Part shown: one piece after another, positions 6,342-7,234 of the stretch | Layout of the letters: each line of letters begins with the position of its first letter | Position numbering within the stretch: position 1 is the stretch's first letter | Assembly (NCBI GenBank): GCA_905207385.1 | Contig: CAJLLH010000057.1 | Location: forward strand, 1 to 7,234 | DNA length: 7,234 bases | Direction of reading: 5' to 3' | From: an uncultured Eubacteriales bacterium | GTDB taxonomy: Bacteria; Bacillota; Clostridia; Christensenellales; Borkfalkiaceae | The notes under the pieces: generated by a model | Seen by the model: the letters and a program-made list of their open reading frames with translations, nothing else | Databases searched by the model: none | What the model was told of the DNA's origin: nothing | Translations under genes and position numbers: made by a program

Positions 6342-7117
6342 TGCAGAAGGTGGAAATTTGCGGCGTGGACACTTCCGGCCTGCCGCTTCTGAGCGCCGCG
6401 GAGAGCAACGCGCTCATGCGCCGTCTCAAAGAAGGTGACGCCGCCGCGCGCGAGAAGTTCATCGTCGGGAACATGCGCCTGGTTCTTTCGCTCGTCAAGC
6501 GGTTCTGGTCCAAGAACGCAAACGCGGACGACGTGTTTCAGGCGGGTTGTATCGGACTTTTAAAGGCAATAGACAACTTCAACGTCGACATCGGCGTGCG
6601 CTTTTCGACGTATGCGGTCCCGATGATCACGGGAGAGATCAAGCGCTTTCTTCGCGATTCCAACAGCCTGCGCGTCTCGCGAAGCATCCGCGACACCGCT
6701 TACCGCGTCCTGAAAACGCGCGAGCGACTGGAAGAAGAGGATAAGGAGGCGACGATCGCCAAGATCGCCGAGGCGATGCAGGTGCGGGAGAGGGAAGTCG
6801 TCTACGCGCTGGACGCTATCTCCGATCCCGTCTCGCTGTTTGAGCCCGTCTACAATAAATCGGGCGACGCGCTGATGCTCATGGACCAGATCAGCGACGA
6901 AAAGAACAACGACGAGGTTTGGACGGAGCACGCGGCGCTCGCGGAGGCGATGATGCAGCTGTCCGAGCGCGAGCGCAAGATCCTGTTTTTGCGCTACTAT
7001 GAGGGCAAGACACAGACGGAGATCTCCGACGAAGTCGGCATCTCGCAGGCGCAGGTCTCGCGCCTGGAAAAGAACGCGATCAATTCGATGCGCACGAACA
7101 TCTCCTGCGACGCCTGA
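6338..7117 (+). CDS. sigG: RNA polymerase sporulation sigma factor G
   Basis: This is the late forespore sigma factor, which drives genes for spore DNA protection, germination and other late functions after engulfment. The 259-aa product (B. subtilis 260) begins with the sigma-G-specific KVEICGVDTS (4-13), absent from sigma-F. It then shows NMRLVLSLVKRF (45-56), DDVFQAGCIGLLKAIDNF (64-81), FSTYAVPMITGEI (89-101), LRVSRSIRD (111-119), ISDPVSLFEPVYN (161-173), and the region 4.2 helix-turn-helix at about 225-246 with GISQAQVSRLEK. The start has an ideal AGGAGG (6326-6331) 6 nt upstream. The gene follows sigE by 76 nt with no terminator between, so read-through from the spoIIG operon is possible besides its own forespore promoter. 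Isoleucine codons are 15 ATC, 1 ATT and 1 ATA, the reverse of spoIIGA (13 ATA, 6 ATT, 3 ATC). No good + strand T-tract terminator is seen after it. Confidence 0.97.
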   Translation: MLQKVEICGVDTSGLPLLSAAESNALMRRLKEGDAAAREKFIVGNMRLVLSLVKRFWSKNANADDVFQAGCIGLLKAIDNFNVDIGVRFSTYAVPMITGEIKRFLRDSNSLRVSRSIRDTAYRVLKTRERLEEEDKEATIAKIAEAMQVREREVVYALDAISDPVSLFEPVYNKSGDALMLMDQISDEKNNDEVWTEHAALAEAMMQLSERERKILFLRYYEGKTQTEISDEVGISQAQVSRLEKNAINSMRTNISCDA

Positions 7118-7172
7118 CGCACTTTTTGACTACCGTCTTTCACATTTTGCGTCATTCGCCGCCCCAAAGGGC

Positions 7173-7215
7173 AAAAAACGCACGCCTGCGCAAATTCTTT
7201 GCGCAGGCGTGCGTT
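7173..7215 (-). terminator. large hairpin terminator, T-tract on the minus strand
   Basis: A perfect 18-bp inverted repeat (7177-7194 and 7198-7215) is separated by TTC; the GC-rich core is CGCACGCCTGCGC. Read on the minus strand the stem is followed by six T residues (complement of the A-run 7173-7178), the form of an intrinsic terminator for a leftward gene starting beyond the window. On the + strand the stem is followed by only TTCGGCTTG, so it could still stop or protect the sigG mRNA but is not a standard + strand terminator. Confidence 0.7.
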
Positions 7216-7234
7216 CGGCTTGCCGCATAAAACG

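Noticed and set aside
5908..6513. Minus-strand open frame (201 codons) across sigE and sigG
   Set aside because: It is the antisense of two clear sigma factor genes, in GC-rich coding DNA where such frames are common.
7129..7234. Open minus-strand frames entering from the right edge
   Set aside because: They run through the terminator hairpin, lack a start inside the window and show no recognisable protein, so no partial gene is called.

Overview
This window looks like chromosomal core sequence from an endospore-forming member of the Clostridia/Firmicutes, possibly an uncultured lineage. The proteins closely match the Bacillus/Clostridium sporulation factors SpoVT, SpoIIGA, sigma-E and sigma-G, and the ribosome binding sites are mostly strong AGGAGG types. 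No mobile element, CRISPR array, tRNA or rRNA is visible. All seven genes are on the + strand and coding density is high.

Layout. Positions 1-289 are non-coding. They hold a degenerate tandem repeat that ends in a strong intrinsic terminator of an unseen upstream gene, followed by a good forespore-type (sigma-F/sigma-G) promoter and the spoVT leader. Positions 290-4589 carry spoVT, a SpoVB/YabM-family lipid-linked sugar flippase, a methylase-MazG fusion (YabN type) and dusB. The last three genes overlap one another and are probably co-translated. The order spoVT - flippase - yabN/mazG matches the spoVT-yabM-yabN order of Bacillus subtilis. Two tandem terminators (4601-4676) then close this block. 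Positions 4758-7117 hold the sporulation cascade spoIIGA - sigE - sigG, as in other endospore formers. A large perfect hairpin at 7177-7215 has its T-tract on the minus strand and probably terminates a convergent gene beyond the right edge.

How the genes work together. SpoIIGA is the membrane protease that removes the pro-sequence of sigma-E in the mother cell. Sigma-G is the late forespore sigma factor, and SpoVT modulates the sigma-G regulon. The promoters read in front of spoVT and sigG share identical boxes at identical spacing (GTATAAA, 15 nt, CATACTT), which supports placing both in the forespore regulon.

The most interesting signals are regulatory. (1) The sigG promoter -10 box is an exact inverted repeat of the sigG start-codon region. 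Read-through mRNA from spoIIGA-sigE could therefore fold its sigG AUG into a hairpin, while mRNA started at the sigG promoter would lack the 5' arm. (2) spoIIGA has no Shine-Dalgarno sequence and a -10-like box ends 6 nt before its ATG, suggesting a leaderless message. (3) Isoleucine codon use switches sharply from ATA to ATC within sigE and through sigG. (4) The methylase half of the MazG fusion appears to have lost its SAM-binding signatures. I see no wholly new system. These are unusual details on a recognisable sporulation locus.
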